Shown here one piece after another: positions 15,701 to 23,826 of a stretch of 64,000 nucleotides of DNA. The notes under the pieces are model-generated. The model worked only from the letters and a program-made list of their open reading frames with translations, did not search any database and was not told where the DNA came from. The stretch comes from Mycolicibacterium septicum DSM 44393 (GTDB lineage: Bacteria; Actinomycetota; Actinomycetes; Mycobacteriales; Mycobacteriaceae). The DNA is taken from assembly GCF_000455325.1 (NCBI RefSeq), contig NZ_HG322954.1, forward strand, positions 98,137 through 162,136, in the 5' to 3' direction. Both the position numbers and the translations under genes were made by a program. Position 1 is the first letter of the stretch. Each line of letters starts with the position of its first letter.

Positions 15701-18253
15701 AACCAGTGGTATCCCGCAGCCCGAGTCCTACTAGGATCCTCGGCCACGACCGCCGAAGGACGACGCCGCTTCATCGCCCAATCCGCGGCCAGCGAATGGG
15801 ATCTGGTCATCATCCCGCAGTCGGCATTCACGGCCATCCGTGTCGACCCGACTGTCGTGTCCGACTACATCGCCGAACAACTCTCCGAGCTGCGCAGCCA
15901 ACTTCTCGCCGCCGACTCCGACCGCACCATCAAACGCATCGAGCTGGCCATCAAGCAAACCCAAGAGCGCTTGGAACGCCTTGTCGGTCAGGACCGCAAA
16001 GACCAAGGCCTCGGATTCGAAAACAGCGGCTGCGACTACCTTTTCATCGACGAAGCCCACATGTTCAAAAACAAGCAGCGGGTCTGCAACATCGAGGAAC
16101 TGTCGTGCCCGGCTTCCTCACAGCGCGCTGAGGATCTCACTCTCAAACTGCGGATCCTACGGCAGCGGCGCCGCGACGAAGCCCTGGCCGCCGGCATCCC
16201 TGAAGACAAGGTGGTCGAGCGTGTCGCCACCTTCGCCACCGGCACCCCGATCGCCAACTCGCTGGGGGAGTTGTGGGTCATGCAAAGCTACCTGCGGCCC
16301 GACCTGCTGCGCGATGCCGGAGTCGAAGACCTCGGCGACTGGGGCGCAGCGTTCACCACCACCGTCAGCACCGTCGAAGTCAACGCCACCGGCACCAAGC
16401 TCCGACCCGTCACCCGTGTCGGAAAGTTCACCAATCTCATCGAGCTGCTGGCGTTGTCCTCGGCCTACACCGACGTCGTTACCCGTGACCAGGTACCGGT
16501 GGCCTTGCCACCGCTGCTGACCGGGCAACGCCAAATCGTCAGCCTGCAGCCCGACATTCAGGTCAGCGACTTCATCAGCGACCTCGGATACCGCGCCGAA
16601 CACCTCGACGCCCGCAATCCCCGACGCGACAATGTCCTCAAGATCGCCAACGACGGCAGAAACGTCTCACTCGATCCTCGCCTGGCCCACCTGCCCAAAC
16701 CCGCTCACAGCCGCGCCGAAGCCGTCGCCGAGCGCATCATGGCAGTCCACACCCCGCTGGCCGACCGGGTCTACTACGACAAGGACACCGGCGCCCCCCT
16801 CCCGCGCACCGGGCCCCTACAGATCGTGTTCTGCGACCGCGGCACCCCCAGCGCCGACCGCCATCAATTCACCATCTACCAGGCCATCAAAGATGAACTG
16901 GTCGCTCGGGGGATGCCCGTTGAGGCCATCCGCTTCATTCATGAAGCCCGCAAACCCTCCGAACTGCGGGCCCTGTTCGCCGACTGCAACCGAGGCGAGG
17001 TGTCTGTCCTCATCGGAAGCACCGAGAAGATGGGCACAGGAACCAACGTCCAAGCCCGCGCCGCCGCGCTCCACCACGTCGATGTCCCTTGGCGTCCAGC
17101 CGATTTGGAGCAACGTGAGGGCCGCATCATCCGGCAGGGCAACCAAAACCTCGACGGTGTCTCGATCTTCAATTATGTCACCGAGTCCACCTACGACACC
17201 GTCATGTGGCAGAAGGTCCAAGCTAAAGCTCTGTTCATCGAGCAGATGCGCCGCAACGAAGTCGTCGACCTGGAGATCGAAGACCTCAGCGGGGGAGACA
17301 TCGGCTCCGCCGCTGCCGAAACCAAGGCGATCGCCACCGGCGACCCCCGCTACCTACGCCAGGTCGAACTTGACGAGGACGTGCGCCGCCTCACCGCTCT
17401 GGAACGCTCACACAACCAGGCCGTGCGCCAACGCGACTGGCAGGTCACCCAACTCGAACGCTCCATCCCCAACCAGCGCAACAACATTGAACGTCTCGAC
17501 CCCGTAGTGAAAGCGGCCGAAGACCTCACCGCCCGCGACACCCCGCCCCCGCTGAGCATCGACGGGAAGAGCTACACCGACCGAGGCAACCAGGCCGCCG
17601 CCGTCGCCGCAGCATGCCGACACGCCTACAGCCGGTTCAAAGAAGGCGCGTCAGTGTTCGAACCGGTCGGCATCACCGTCAACGGCATCGACGTCCTCGG
17701 CTCCCGCTCGCTCATGCACGACATGCTCATCCTGCGACTCAACGTGCCCTCCCGGGCCACAGAAGTGAAATCCGACGAACTATTGGCTACCGCCACACCA
17801 GGGGAATCCGGTGCTGCCAAAGCCCGCGGCCTGGTCAAACGCCTCGAAAACCTCTATACAGGCCTGCCCGCACACCAAACCAACTTGCGCGCTGAAATGC
17901 AGCGCGACCAAACCCAACTCGACGACCTCCTCGAACATCCCCCCGCACCGTTCGAGGAGTCCGCGGCGCTCGATGCCGCCAAAGCCGAGCTCGCGGCACT
18001 CACCCTCGAGCTGCGCCTGGCCGCCGACAGCCCCGAGGCCAAAGAGAAGGCCCGCGCCGCCGAGCAGCGCATGATCATGCGAGGCCGGCGCCCGGGATGG
18101 AGCCTGCTGCTCAACCCCACCCCAGCAGTGCTCGAAGAATCGGGCTGCCCGACCGCGGACGTCCTACGCCGTCGCATCGCCGCACAGGAACGCATAGCCC
18201 TGCAGAACTACCACCGCGGCCCCGACGACCCCAGCCTCGGCCACGACCTCTGA
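12110..18253 (+). CDS. Giant methyltransferase-SNF2 helicase (DarB-like)
   Basis: 2047 residues if started at ATG 12110, which has an AGGAGAGGA ribosome site. Order: QPDLF at 11-15; a shadow-like region to about 223; QPSLF at 227-231; an N6-adenine-methyltransferase-like domain (EPGCGSGTF from 416, GNVPFGKY at about 476); an SNF2-type helicase (VGAGKTGT near 1158, FIDEAHMF with DEAH at 1314-1317, ATGTPIANS, then MGTGTNVQ and QREGRIIRQGNQ near 1668); and a helical C-terminus. Such proteins accompany conjugative elements and phage P1 (DarB), where they oppose host restriction or process DNA. No good start codon exists between 12782 and about 13130, so the true N-terminus is unsettled. Confidence 0.85.
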   Translation: MAGKRASDPNQPDLFSILDGEGSGDQPGDTRDRGQHLRRAPDVADPVDPATAGPVPGGRSQPDQPPGGGGGRADGRAGSAAVADRARPAPGLPDQGGPAQHDASTGDGDRAQPGTLREDSAERRVERATSLTDDAAGSSPGAVAAAMDSQRLAHRAERADRGPGRGSVAGPGLLGGLSDQGGLSAGGPRRGIPAATQPSRRPAGRDTGPVDPRRSAPRRSARKVAAQPSLFDEIVDQPTDPRDIDPGGQALPPVTKPAAVPSAAPIAPADTTSISASVPVTAEEADVPVPDSYRTATDFPPSTDTRVPTGAKARARANIAAIELLEVLRTAQRPATAEEQAVLAAWSGWGAVPAVFDPRNDTFAGERQRLRELLTDTQYRQAEASILNAHYTDPAVAATIWQAMTQAGFSGGRVLEPGCGSGTFINHAPENAVMVGVENDAITAAIAAHLYPSAQIRHQGFEATRVPENSFALTIGNVPFGKYAITDPSHNPQRLSIHNHFIVKALALTAPGGYVAVLTSRYTLDATKDTARRAIANLGDLIGAVRLPSKAFSRVAGTDVVTDLLILRRRDPDQPAPEQLPEWVTTTAAMLDDTDEPTDVVVNSYFATHPDRVLGTMGLGRGLNGSPALAVDGATGAVLAEQLAATLSDIVDRALDRGYGLTARADDLTVVAPETFDPGLITAADRGEHTPPYTLRYNPETKGIEYRTRDGWAPNNTPKSRMAETRELIALRDVATSLMLAQSQGRPHTERDQLRAHLNTLYDRYVSKHGPINRFTWVYPKEVTQERHDEKVAALETRWREKEGQPGLPYRGPVPDELLAQWDEAAWEAPAPYRKRSHLDGGIRHDPGWAVLSSLEEFDEDTGKATKAPIFSTDQLTPAPERLHADTPEDAVAMSLDRNLRIDLDYIAGLLEVPVADARDLIDGLVYPSLDDPDELIPASTALSGNVRRKHTNAALAAETNPVYASYAEKLRELIPPDRTAEEITVRPGAPWVDARYLAQFAEETFGVTDVIAEHLGGRWTIDVAKYKRRGRLMTETWGLDRDRCDAVSLLDAICNSRSVILYTDEGALDTEGTFAAQGKCEKITEEFRRWIFSDPQRTEVLVAEYNQRFNSLRAPRYDGSKLRLPGLSNHFTPHPYQRNAVARIIAEPSTLLDHVVGAGKTGTMLMAAMELRRLGLVRQPWIVVPNHIVEQVGREANQWYPAARVLLGSSATTAEGRRRFIAQSAASEWDLVIIPQSAFTAIRVDPTVVSDYIAEQLSELRSQLLAADSDRTIKRIELAIKQTQERLERLVGQDRKDQGLGFENSGCDYLFIDEAHMFKNKQRVCNIEELSCPASSQRAEDLTLKLRILRQRRRDEALAAGIPEDKVVERVATFATGTPIANSLGELWVMQSYLRPDLLRDAGVEDLGDWGAAFTTTVSTVEVNATGTKLRPVTRVGKFTNLIELLALSSAYTDVVTRDQVPVALPPLLTGQRQIVSLQPDIQVSDFISDLGYRAEHLDARNPRRDNVLKIANDGRNVSLDPRLAHLPKPAHSRAEAVAERIMAVHTPLADRVYYDKDTGAPLPRTGPLQIVFCDRGTPSADRHQFTIYQAIKDELVARGMPVEAIRFIHEARKPSELRALFADCNRGEVSVLIGSTEKMGTGTNVQARAAALHHVDVPWRPADLEQREGRIIRQGNQNLDGVSIFNYVTESTYDTVMWQKVQAKALFIEQMRRNEVVDLEIEDLSGGDIGSAAAETKAIATGDPRYLRQVELDEDVRRLTALERSHNQAVRQRDWQVTQLERSIPNQRNNIERLDPVVKAAEDLTARDTPPPLSIDGKSYTDRGNQAAAVAAACRHAYSRFKEGASVFEPVGITVNGIDVLGSRSLMHDMLILRLNVPSRATEVKSDELLATATPGESGAAKARGLVKRLENLYTGLPAHQTNLRAEMQRDQTQLDDLLEHPPAPFEESAALDAAKAELAALTLELRLAADSPEAKEKARAAEQRMIMRGRRPGWSLLLNPTPAVLEESGCPTADVLRRRIAAQERIALQNYHRGPDDPSLGHDL

Positions 18254-18321
18254 GCCAGCAACGACGCGGCCCGGCCCACCACACGACCTGAACCGCAACA
18301 CAACTCGCAAGGAAACCACCC

Positions 18322-18585
18322 ATGAGCCAACCCGCATCTCAGCTACCCACCTGCCGAGTGACCGGATGCGACGAACCCGCAGACGGACTGATCTGCCACG
18401 TCCACTTACCGATGCTGCCCCCGCCGCTGCGGAATACCATCGCCGACAGTCACACACTCGACGCTTGCCCCGCAGCCATCCTCACCGCCGCCCTTGAGCA
18501 CATCGCCCACAAACAATCCAGGGCAGCGACGCGATCACCACGACCCCGCGGCAAACCCATACAGCTGGCCCTGTTCGAAGTCTGA
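18322..18585 (+). CDS. Small zinc-finger protein with clamp-binding-like tail
   Basis: 87 residues after AAGGAAA. The N-terminal part has CRVTGCDEPADGLICHVH, a CxxxxC...CxxH zinc-binding pattern common in small actinobacterial proteins. The last seven residues are QLALFEV, close to the QL[SD]LF sliding-clamp-binding consensus. It directly follows the helicase gene and may work with it; this is inferred. Confidence 0.6.
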   Translation: MSQPASQLPTCRVTGCDEPADGLICHVHLPMLPPPLRNTIADSHTLDACPAAILTAALEHIAHKQSRAATRSPRPRGKPIQLALFEV

Positions 18586-18631
18586 CCACCACACAGGCGC
18601 GCACTCCGTCCTCGACCTGCCACACGAATAT

Positions 18632-18670
18632 GTTGCCTATAGTCGACATATCATGTAGACTATAGGCAAC
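18632..18670. promoter_or_regulatory. Perfect 13-bp inverted repeat, likely operator
   Basis: GTTGCCTATAGTC (18632-18644) and GACTATAGGCAAC (18658-18670) are exact reverse complements with a 13-base spacer. It is A/T-rich against its surroundings, lacks a T-run, and ends 23 bases before the next start codon, so an operator or recombination site is more likely than a terminator. Confidence 0.55.
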
Positions 18671-18692
18671 AGTGATCGCGAAGGAGACCGCC

Positions 18693-19085
18693 ATGACCAC
18701 CATCACGTACGTCGCGACCGTCGCCCTATTCGCAGGGCGACGGCAAGGCTGCACCGACGACAGCGGGGCCCCGACCGCACGCGTCCGTTTCGTCAACGAC
18801 CACTACACCTACATCGGGGTCTACAACATCCCGCACGACAGGCTACGAGCCGTGACCGGATACGGCACCGACTTCTGGGAGCACATCGACACCCTGGCTC
18901 GCCGCGCCCACCGCTACATCCAAACGCTTGTCGCAGCCGGAGAACTCCAGAGCGTCACCGCCTTTCAAGAGCTGCCGCCCGAGGTGGCCGACGCGATCAA
19001 CAATGACCCCGAGCTCGTCGACCTCGGCCCCACCGGGAGGGCTTACGTCCAACTGCGGGTCACCGACCTGCTGCGCTTCGGCTGA
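18693..19085 (+). CDS. Hypothetical protein downstream of palindrome
   Basis: 130 residues with AAGGAG upstream. It looks like a soluble alpha/beta protein: strands (TTITYVATVALFAG, ARVRFVNDHYTYIGVYNIP), then helices (HIDTLARRAHRYIQTL) and a VQLRVTDLLRFG end. No family recognised. The strong palindrome just upstream suggests tight regulation. Confidence 0.6.
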   Translation: MTTITYVATVALFAGRRQGCTDDSGAPTARVRFVNDHYTYIGVYNIPHDRLRAVTGYGTDFWEHIDTLARRAHRYIQTLVAAGELQSVTAFQELPPEVADAINNDPELVDLGPTGRAYVQLRVTDLLRFG

Positions 19086-19126
19086 CCGGAAAACATCGCC
19101 CACGACCATCAAGGCGGGGACAGCGT

Positions 19127-19618
19127 TTACACGGTCCCCTGATTCGAATATCTCGCGGCCGCCGAGCGCAGCTTGCCGGCCATCTCGCCCGAGAACCGCT
19201 GGGACTCATGGGTGATCTTCTGAAGCTCTCGCGCCTTCGCCTGCACGAAATCGACCGCCTCGATCTTCTCGGCCCGGGTCTGCACCTCACTGGCATCGCC
19301 AGTGTTGAGCGCCAGCAGGTCCGCACGGATCGCAGCCAGTTGCCGTTGCGTCTGAACGGCCCGTTCATGCACTGCGGCCAACAACGCGCCCACCGCCTGG
19401 TCGCCTGCACTCAACCGAGCCTGCTGCGCCGCCGCTGACTCATGCGCGACCTGCCAGGACTTGCTCGCCGCACCGTGGAATTCCGAGACGTCATCGACCG
19501 CGGCTCGCACCAGACCGTGAGAGCCGTTGAAGCCTGGACGAACGGCATCAGTGGATGGCCCCATCAGCTCATCCACCACCGCCACCAACTCGGCGATCTG
19601 GGCATCAACAAACCCCAC
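19127..19618 (-). CDS. All-helical protein, possibly WXG100/ESX-like
   Basis: 163 residues from GTG 19618. It is Ala/Gln-rich, without cysteine, and predicted almost wholly helical (VDAQIAELVAVVDELM..., AAVHERAVQTQRQLAAIRADLLALN..., FVQAKARELQKI). This resembles helical-bundle substrates or chaperones of ESX-type secretion, but the WxG turn is not clear. The start has only a weak ribosome site. It is on the opposite strand to its neighbours. Confidence 0.45.
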   Translation of the reverse strand: MGFVDAQIAELVAVVDELMGPSTDAVRPGFNGSHGLVRAAVDDVSEFHGAASKSWQVAHESAAAQQARLSAGDQAVGALLAAVHERAVQTQRQLAAIRADLLALNTGDASEVQTRAEKIEAVDFVQAKARELQKITHESQRFSGEMAGKLRSAAARYSNQGTV

Positions 19619-19750
19619 ACCGCCAGCATAAGCCGCTGTCTAACGACCGCCACCCAGTCGGCTTGCACGGTGAGCGTGGACGGGAGCTTCACGCGGGTCA
19701 CCGCCACAGCCCGCACCCGGTAACGCCAGCGCCCCTCCGCCCAACCTAGT

Positions 19751-19766
19751 TCGAACGTATTATCGA
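19751..19766 (+). promoter_or_regulatory. LexA (SOS) box-like sequence
   Basis: TCGAAC-GTAT-TATCGA matches the mycobacterial LexA consensus TCGAAC-N4-GTTCGA at ten of twelve fixed positions; the left half is perfect. It overlaps a TATTAT -10-like element (19758-19763) and ends five bases before the start at 19771, so it could repress a leaderless or short-leader transcript until DNA damage. Confidence 0.4.
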
Positions 19767-19770
19767 ATCC

Positions 19771-20097
19771 ATGGGTGAGCTGCAGGCGATCGGCTACTCG
19801 GGCCAACCCACCTCAGCGGTGTTTCGCCCCGTGCGACCTGCGCAAGCGGTGCTCGTCGACCTCGTCACGTTGTTCACGCGCGAGCCGCACAAGCGTGGTC
19901 GTTACCATCCGTTCGGATTGCAGGTGAACACGACAGTGACCGGAGAGCTGACCTGCTGGGGCCTGTGCGAGCAAGGCCACTGGTGGGGATTGGTCACTTA
20001 CCCGATTACCTTCGGTCCTCACAAGCGCCACGTCACCCACTGGATACCCGCATGGGTACTGCGCCCTGCCGACGGTTCCAAGCTTCCCACGCCGTAG
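19771..20097 (+). CDS. Hypothetical protein behind a LexA-like box
   Basis: 108 residues with a basic middle (FTREPHKRGRYHPFG), aromatic strands (HWWGLVTYPITFGPHKRHVTHWIPAW) and a proline-rich end. No family recognised. If the upstream SOS-like box is real, the gene would be damage-inducible, as are many mobile-element functions. Confidence 0.5.
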   Translation: MGELQAIGYSGQPTSAVFRPVRPAQAVLVDLVTLFTREPHKRGRYHPFGLQVNTTVTGELTCWGLCEQGHWWGLVTYPITFGPHKRHVTHWIPAWVLRPADGSKLPTP

Positions 20098-20484
20098 CCG
20101 CTGTGGACTCGTTCGGTCCACCGCGCGCATGCTGCGGTCATTGGCCAGCGCCAAATACCTCCGCCCGACGCTCAGCGTTCTAAGCTCATACCGGCACGGG
20201 CATCACCTGCATCCCCTCAAACAGATGCCCGTGCCGACCACTCCTCAACCGTATCCGCCGCGCAGGGCCGCAGGAAGTTTGCCCCAGTTGTGCGACACGG
20301 TAAAACATCCCGGTTCACCGCCTGTCCAGCGATGAGCCTCAAATTCGCTACCAGAGGCCAATAGTGCGCGTGGGTGTTTCGTCTTACCTCGAGCATCCAC
20401 GTGCTGATAGTCCTGAGCCCGTGACCGTCACACTTCACAGCTAACATACGGTGGTAAGACAGCACGAGGGGGGAGCGGCCCGAC
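20098..20484. other. Intergenic, no gene seen
   Basis: 387 bases without a convincing reading frame. It should contain the promoter of the vWA gene; a small palindrome GTGAC-C-GTCAC lies near 20421-20431 and a G-rich ribosome site just before 20485. Confidence 0.4.
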
Positions 20485-21150
20485 ATGGAGCCGATGGGTA
20501 AAGTTCTGCCGATTTACTTCGTCGCCGACGAATCCGGTTCGATGCAGCCATATGTCGACGAGCTCAACCAAGGCTTGGTGTCGTTGCACGATGCGCTGCA
20601 ACGTGAGTCGTTCGCTGCAGCGATGGTGCGGTTTTCGGTGATCGGGTTCGCCGAGACCGCCGAGACCTATCTGGAGCCCGAGGATCTGCGCAACCTGTCG
20701 ACCATGGTGCCCCTACGTGCACGGGGCCTGACGTCCTACTGTGCTGCGTTCGATCAACTGACCTACCGGGTTTCCGTCGATGTGCCGGCCCTCAAGGATC
20801 AGGGCTACATCGTGCATCGACCGGCAGTGTTCTTCCTTACCGACGGTCTGCCCAGCCACAACGAAGACTGGCGGTCCGCCCGGGCCGGGCTGCTCGCCCA
20901 ACCCGCCGCACCCAACATTGTTGCCTTCGGGATCGGCGACGCCGACGCCGCCGTAGTCCGCGAAGTCGCCACCAAGCCGCATTTCGCATACGTCGCTGCA
21001 CGTGGAATCGACACCGGCACAGCGTTATCGGAGTTCATCACCTCCTTGACCCAATCGGTGATCAGTTCCGGACAGGCCTTCGCTTCCGGCTCTGCCGAGC
21101 TCCAGGTCGAAAAGCCCGAAGGCTTCACCCTCGCCGTCGACGTCGTCTAA
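20485..21150 (+). CDS. TerY-type von Willebrand factor A protein
   Basis: 221 residues, nearly all one vWA domain. The metal-ion-dependent adhesion site is complete: DESGSM (D15, S17, S19), a Thr in RGLTSY at about 83, and TDG (D120). TerY-like vWA proteins are small cytosolic scaffolds. It is followed by a PP2C phosphatase and a protein kinase, the TerY-P arrangement linked to stress and tellurite-type (Ter) systems. ATG 20485 follows GGGGGGAG; a second ATG is three codons later. Confidence 0.85.
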   Translation: MEPMGKVLPIYFVADESGSMQPYVDELNQGLVSLHDALQRESFAAAMVRFSVIGFAETAETYLEPEDLRNLSTMVPLRARGLTSYCAAFDQLTYRVSVDVPALKDQGYIVHRPAVFFLTDGLPSHNEDWRSARAGLLAQPAAPNIVAFGIGDADAAVVREVATKPHFAYVAARGIDTGTALSEFITSLTQSVISSGQAFASGSAELQVEKPEGFTLAVDVV

Positions 21151-21173
21151 ACCGCCGGCCAGGTACAGCGACC

Positions 21174-22160
21174 ATGCAATGGCACGGATGGCTACCCCGA
21201 CGCACACCCAGCGAGCCGCCTGAGGAACACGACGGGCCGTGGACGACCGCCCCCGCCGGCGCGATCGCCATACCTCCCGTCATCATCGGAGCCCCGTCGC
21301 CGGTGATCGAACCCGCGGTGATCGCCGAAGAGTTCCGGTCGTTTCCTTTTCGGCCCGACACCGTACTCGACGGCTGGTCCACCGACTGGCTGACCGTGCG
21401 GGGAGCGTCGATGCGCGGTGCGCTGCACCGCCACAACGGCACCCCGCGCCAGGACGATTTCGCCGTGCATCGCCTCGGCGACGGCCGTGTGATTATTATC
21501 GTCGCCGACGGCGTCTCCCAAGCTCCGCAATCACACATTGGTGCCACCACCGCAACCCGTTACGCCGCGCAGTGGCTGCAAACACAGATGCCGTCCGACA
21601 CCGCTGACACAGACTGGCCCGCCCTGGTCAAAAGCACCGCCTGGGCACTGAGCGAACAGATTCAAGCCCTGCTGGCCCTACCCGAACCCGACGCCGCCCG
21701 GGCCGAACAGAACCTCGCCACCACACTGGTCTGTGCGGTCGTAGAGCCCGCAGCCCTCGGGTCGGTACGCGTACATCTGCTCGGCGTCGGCGACTCAGCG
21801 GCATGGGTGCTTTCGGCAGGGGAGAAACAGTTCGTACCGGTCCTGGGCGGCAAAGATCCGTCCTCGCCGGTGACATCGTCCACTGTGGCCGGTCTGCCAC
21901 GGGTACCGACCGACCTCAATCCCATGGTGCTGCACATCCAATACGGCGACGTGCTGCTTGTCGGCACCGACGGCATCGGCGACCCACTCGGCAGTGGCAA
22001 AGGCGCAGTTGGTGACCTGCTCCGGACCACACTAACCGCGCCGATCCCGCCGTCACTGCTCGAATTCGGCCGCGTCGTCGACTTCAGCCGCGAGACCTTC
22101 ACTGACGACCGCACACTCGTGGCCGCCTGGCCGCTCTCGCCGGAGCATCGACCAGCATGA
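21174..22160 (+). CDS. PP2C-type serine/threonine phosphatase
   Basis: 328 residues. The PP2C motifs appear in order after an 80-residue Pro-rich N-terminus: RQDDFAV, VADGVS, a GVGDSAAW core, GTDGIGDPL and DDRTLVAAW at the end, giving the acidic residues for two metal ions. It probably reverses phosphorylation by the kinase encoded next (ATGA overlap at 22157) and acts with the vWA protein upstream. Confidence 0.85.
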   Translation: MQWHGWLPRRTPSEPPEEHDGPWTTAPAGAIAIPPVIIGAPSPVIEPAVIAEEFRSFPFRPDTVLDGWSTDWLTVRGASMRGALHRHNGTPRQDDFAVHRLGDGRVIIIVADGVSQAPQSHIGATTATRYAAQWLQTQMPSDTADTDWPALVKSTAWALSEQIQALLALPEPDAARAEQNLATTLVCAVVEPAALGSVRVHLLGVGDSAAWVLSAGEKQFVPVLGGKDPSSPVTSSTVAGLPRVPTDLNPMVLHIQYGDVLLVGTDGIGDPLGSGKGAVGDLLRTTLTAPIPPSLLEFGRVVDFSRETFTDDRTLVAAWPLSPEHRPA

Positions 22161-23755
22161 TGGTGAGCCGGATCGAGCGCGACAAGCTTGGCGAGCTGAC
22201 CAGAATCAACCGCGGCGGTCAGGGCATCGTCTACGACGCGCCTTCGGTAGCAACGAATTTCACCGGAGCGATGGTGTACAAGGAATACACCAGCCAGTCG
22301 CTGCAAACGATCGATGTCGACGTCCTCGATGCGATGCCGGCCTTCCTCGAGTCGCTGTCCGCCACCGAGGGGGAGCGGTTGATCTCTATCGCCGCCTGGC
22401 CCTGCGCGACCGTCCAAGCCCACGGAGCGCTGACCGGGTTCGTGATGCCCAAGCTGTCACCGGATTTCTTCATCAGCCTCACCACCGCCAAAGGGCCGGG
22501 CCCGGCACTGGCCGAAATGCAGCACCTGCTCAACCCGCCGGAATTCCTCGACAAACTCGGCATCGCGCTCACCGATGAACAACGTTGCCGCCTGCTACGC
22601 GAAACCGCTTCGGCGCTGGTATTTCTGCACGCCAACGGGATCTGCGTCGGCGACCTCTCGCCGAAGAACCTGCTGTTTCGGCTCGACCCACCCGCCGTGC
22701 ACTTCATCGACTGCGACGCCATGCGTGTCAACGGCCGCTCGGCGCTGCCCCAAGCCGACACCCCGGCATGGTGGACTCCCGACGGGGAGGAGAAAGCCAC
22801 ACCCCAGTCCGACTCCTACAAACTCGGCTTACTGGCGCTGCGCCTGTTCGCCGGCGAACAACATCTCAAAGACCCGACATCGCTTCCCGACACCACACCG
22901 CGCCTGCTGCGCCAACTCATCACCGACACCCTGACGCGACCAGCACCCAAACGGCCGGCGCCTCTGGCCTGGACACACATCCTCGGCCGGGTCATCGAAG
23001 ATCTGCAGCACCACCAAGACACCACCCCACACACCATCGCCGTCGCGCAGAGCGCACCGAAACCCACGGCCGCTGCAGCGCTTACGCCTCCACCGGTTAT
23101 CTCGGGCAACAGCGGGGGACCACCCCCTTTGGCCACTGTGCCGAACAAACCCGCGACGAGCGGTGTGCCGATTAGCGCGGTCGTCGCCGTCGCCGCGATC
23201 ACTCTGCTGATTGCCCTCGGAATAAAGGCTGTCGCAAGCCGTCAGGACAGCACTGACACCAGCTCGGCCGCGCGCACGGTGACCGCGTCGACGGTCTACG
23301 TCACACCGACTCCCACCACGGTGCCGACAACCACGACCCCCTGGTACACACCGACCACCACCACAACCACGACGTCGCCCACTCCCACCAGCGTCGAACA
23401 GCCCTATTGGGACGGCCCCTGGATCAGAAACTACTGGGAAGACCCCGTCGACTGCGACAACGGGTTGAACTACTGGGTTGTTCAACCCGGCCCGGACAGC
23501 AGCATGCACGCGCTCAAACTGGGCTGCCTACCTACAAACTGGAAGAACGCCATCACCAAGCGGTGCCAGTCCTACAAGTTCGGCCCCGGAAAGTGTGCCG
23601 TCTGGGACCACGACCGCATCCTCAGCGTCTACAAGAAACACGGAGACCTCCTGGTCATCGCAATATCCCAACACTGCCTAGACCGGGCCGGCCTCGACGA
23701 CTTCCACGAAGGGCCACTCAACACCGACTGCGTTCTGACCCCGCCAGGCATGTAG
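22157..23755 (+). CDS. Transmembrane serine/threonine protein kinase
   Basis: 532 residues. Kinase features: NRGGQGIVYD loop (residues 18-27), VYK with K42, the catalytic CVGDLSPKN (D166, N171; the usual HRD histidine is replaced) and IDCD in place of DFG (D185). A membrane segment lies at about 338-360, then a Thr/Pro-rich stretch and an extracytoplasmic domain with about six cysteines. The topology recalls PknB-type receptor kinases. With vWA and PP2C genes it forms a TerY-P-like triad; a membrane-bound sensor end is a notable variation. Confidence 0.82.
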   Translation: MMVSRIERDKLGELTRINRGGQGIVYDAPSVATNFTGAMVYKEYTSQSLQTIDVDVLDAMPAFLESLSATEGERLISIAAWPCATVQAHGALTGFVMPKLSPDFFISLTTAKGPGPALAEMQHLLNPPEFLDKLGIALTDEQRCRLLRETASALVFLHANGICVGDLSPKNLLFRLDPPAVHFIDCDAMRVNGRSALPQADTPAWWTPDGEEKATPQSDSYKLGLLALRLFAGEQHLKDPTSLPDTTPRLLRQLITDTLTRPAPKRPAPLAWTHILGRVIEDLQHHQDTTPHTIAVAQSAPKPTAAAALTPPPVISGNSGGPPPLATVPNKPATSGVPISAVVAVAAITLLIALGIKAVASRQDSTDTSSAARTVTASTVYVTPTPTTVPTTTTPWYTPTTTTTTTSPTPTSVEQPYWDGPWIRNYWEDPVDCDNGLNYWVVQPGPDSSMHALKLGCLPTNWKNAITKRCQSYKFGPGKCAVWDHDRILSVYKKHGDLLVIAISQHCLDRAGLDDFHEGPLNTDCVLTPPGM

Positions 23756-23826
23756 CGTGCTGTCTCGTCGTTTCCCCGCGCGGTGGGCCTCGTGTGAGTC
23801 GCAGCAGGCGTTCAGGGCAGCTCTTG

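Noticed and set aside
23320..23400. ACC/CCA-rich tract as a tandem repeat or CRISPR-like array
   Set aside because: It encodes the Thr/Pro-rich linker of the kinase and has no regular unit or spacers.
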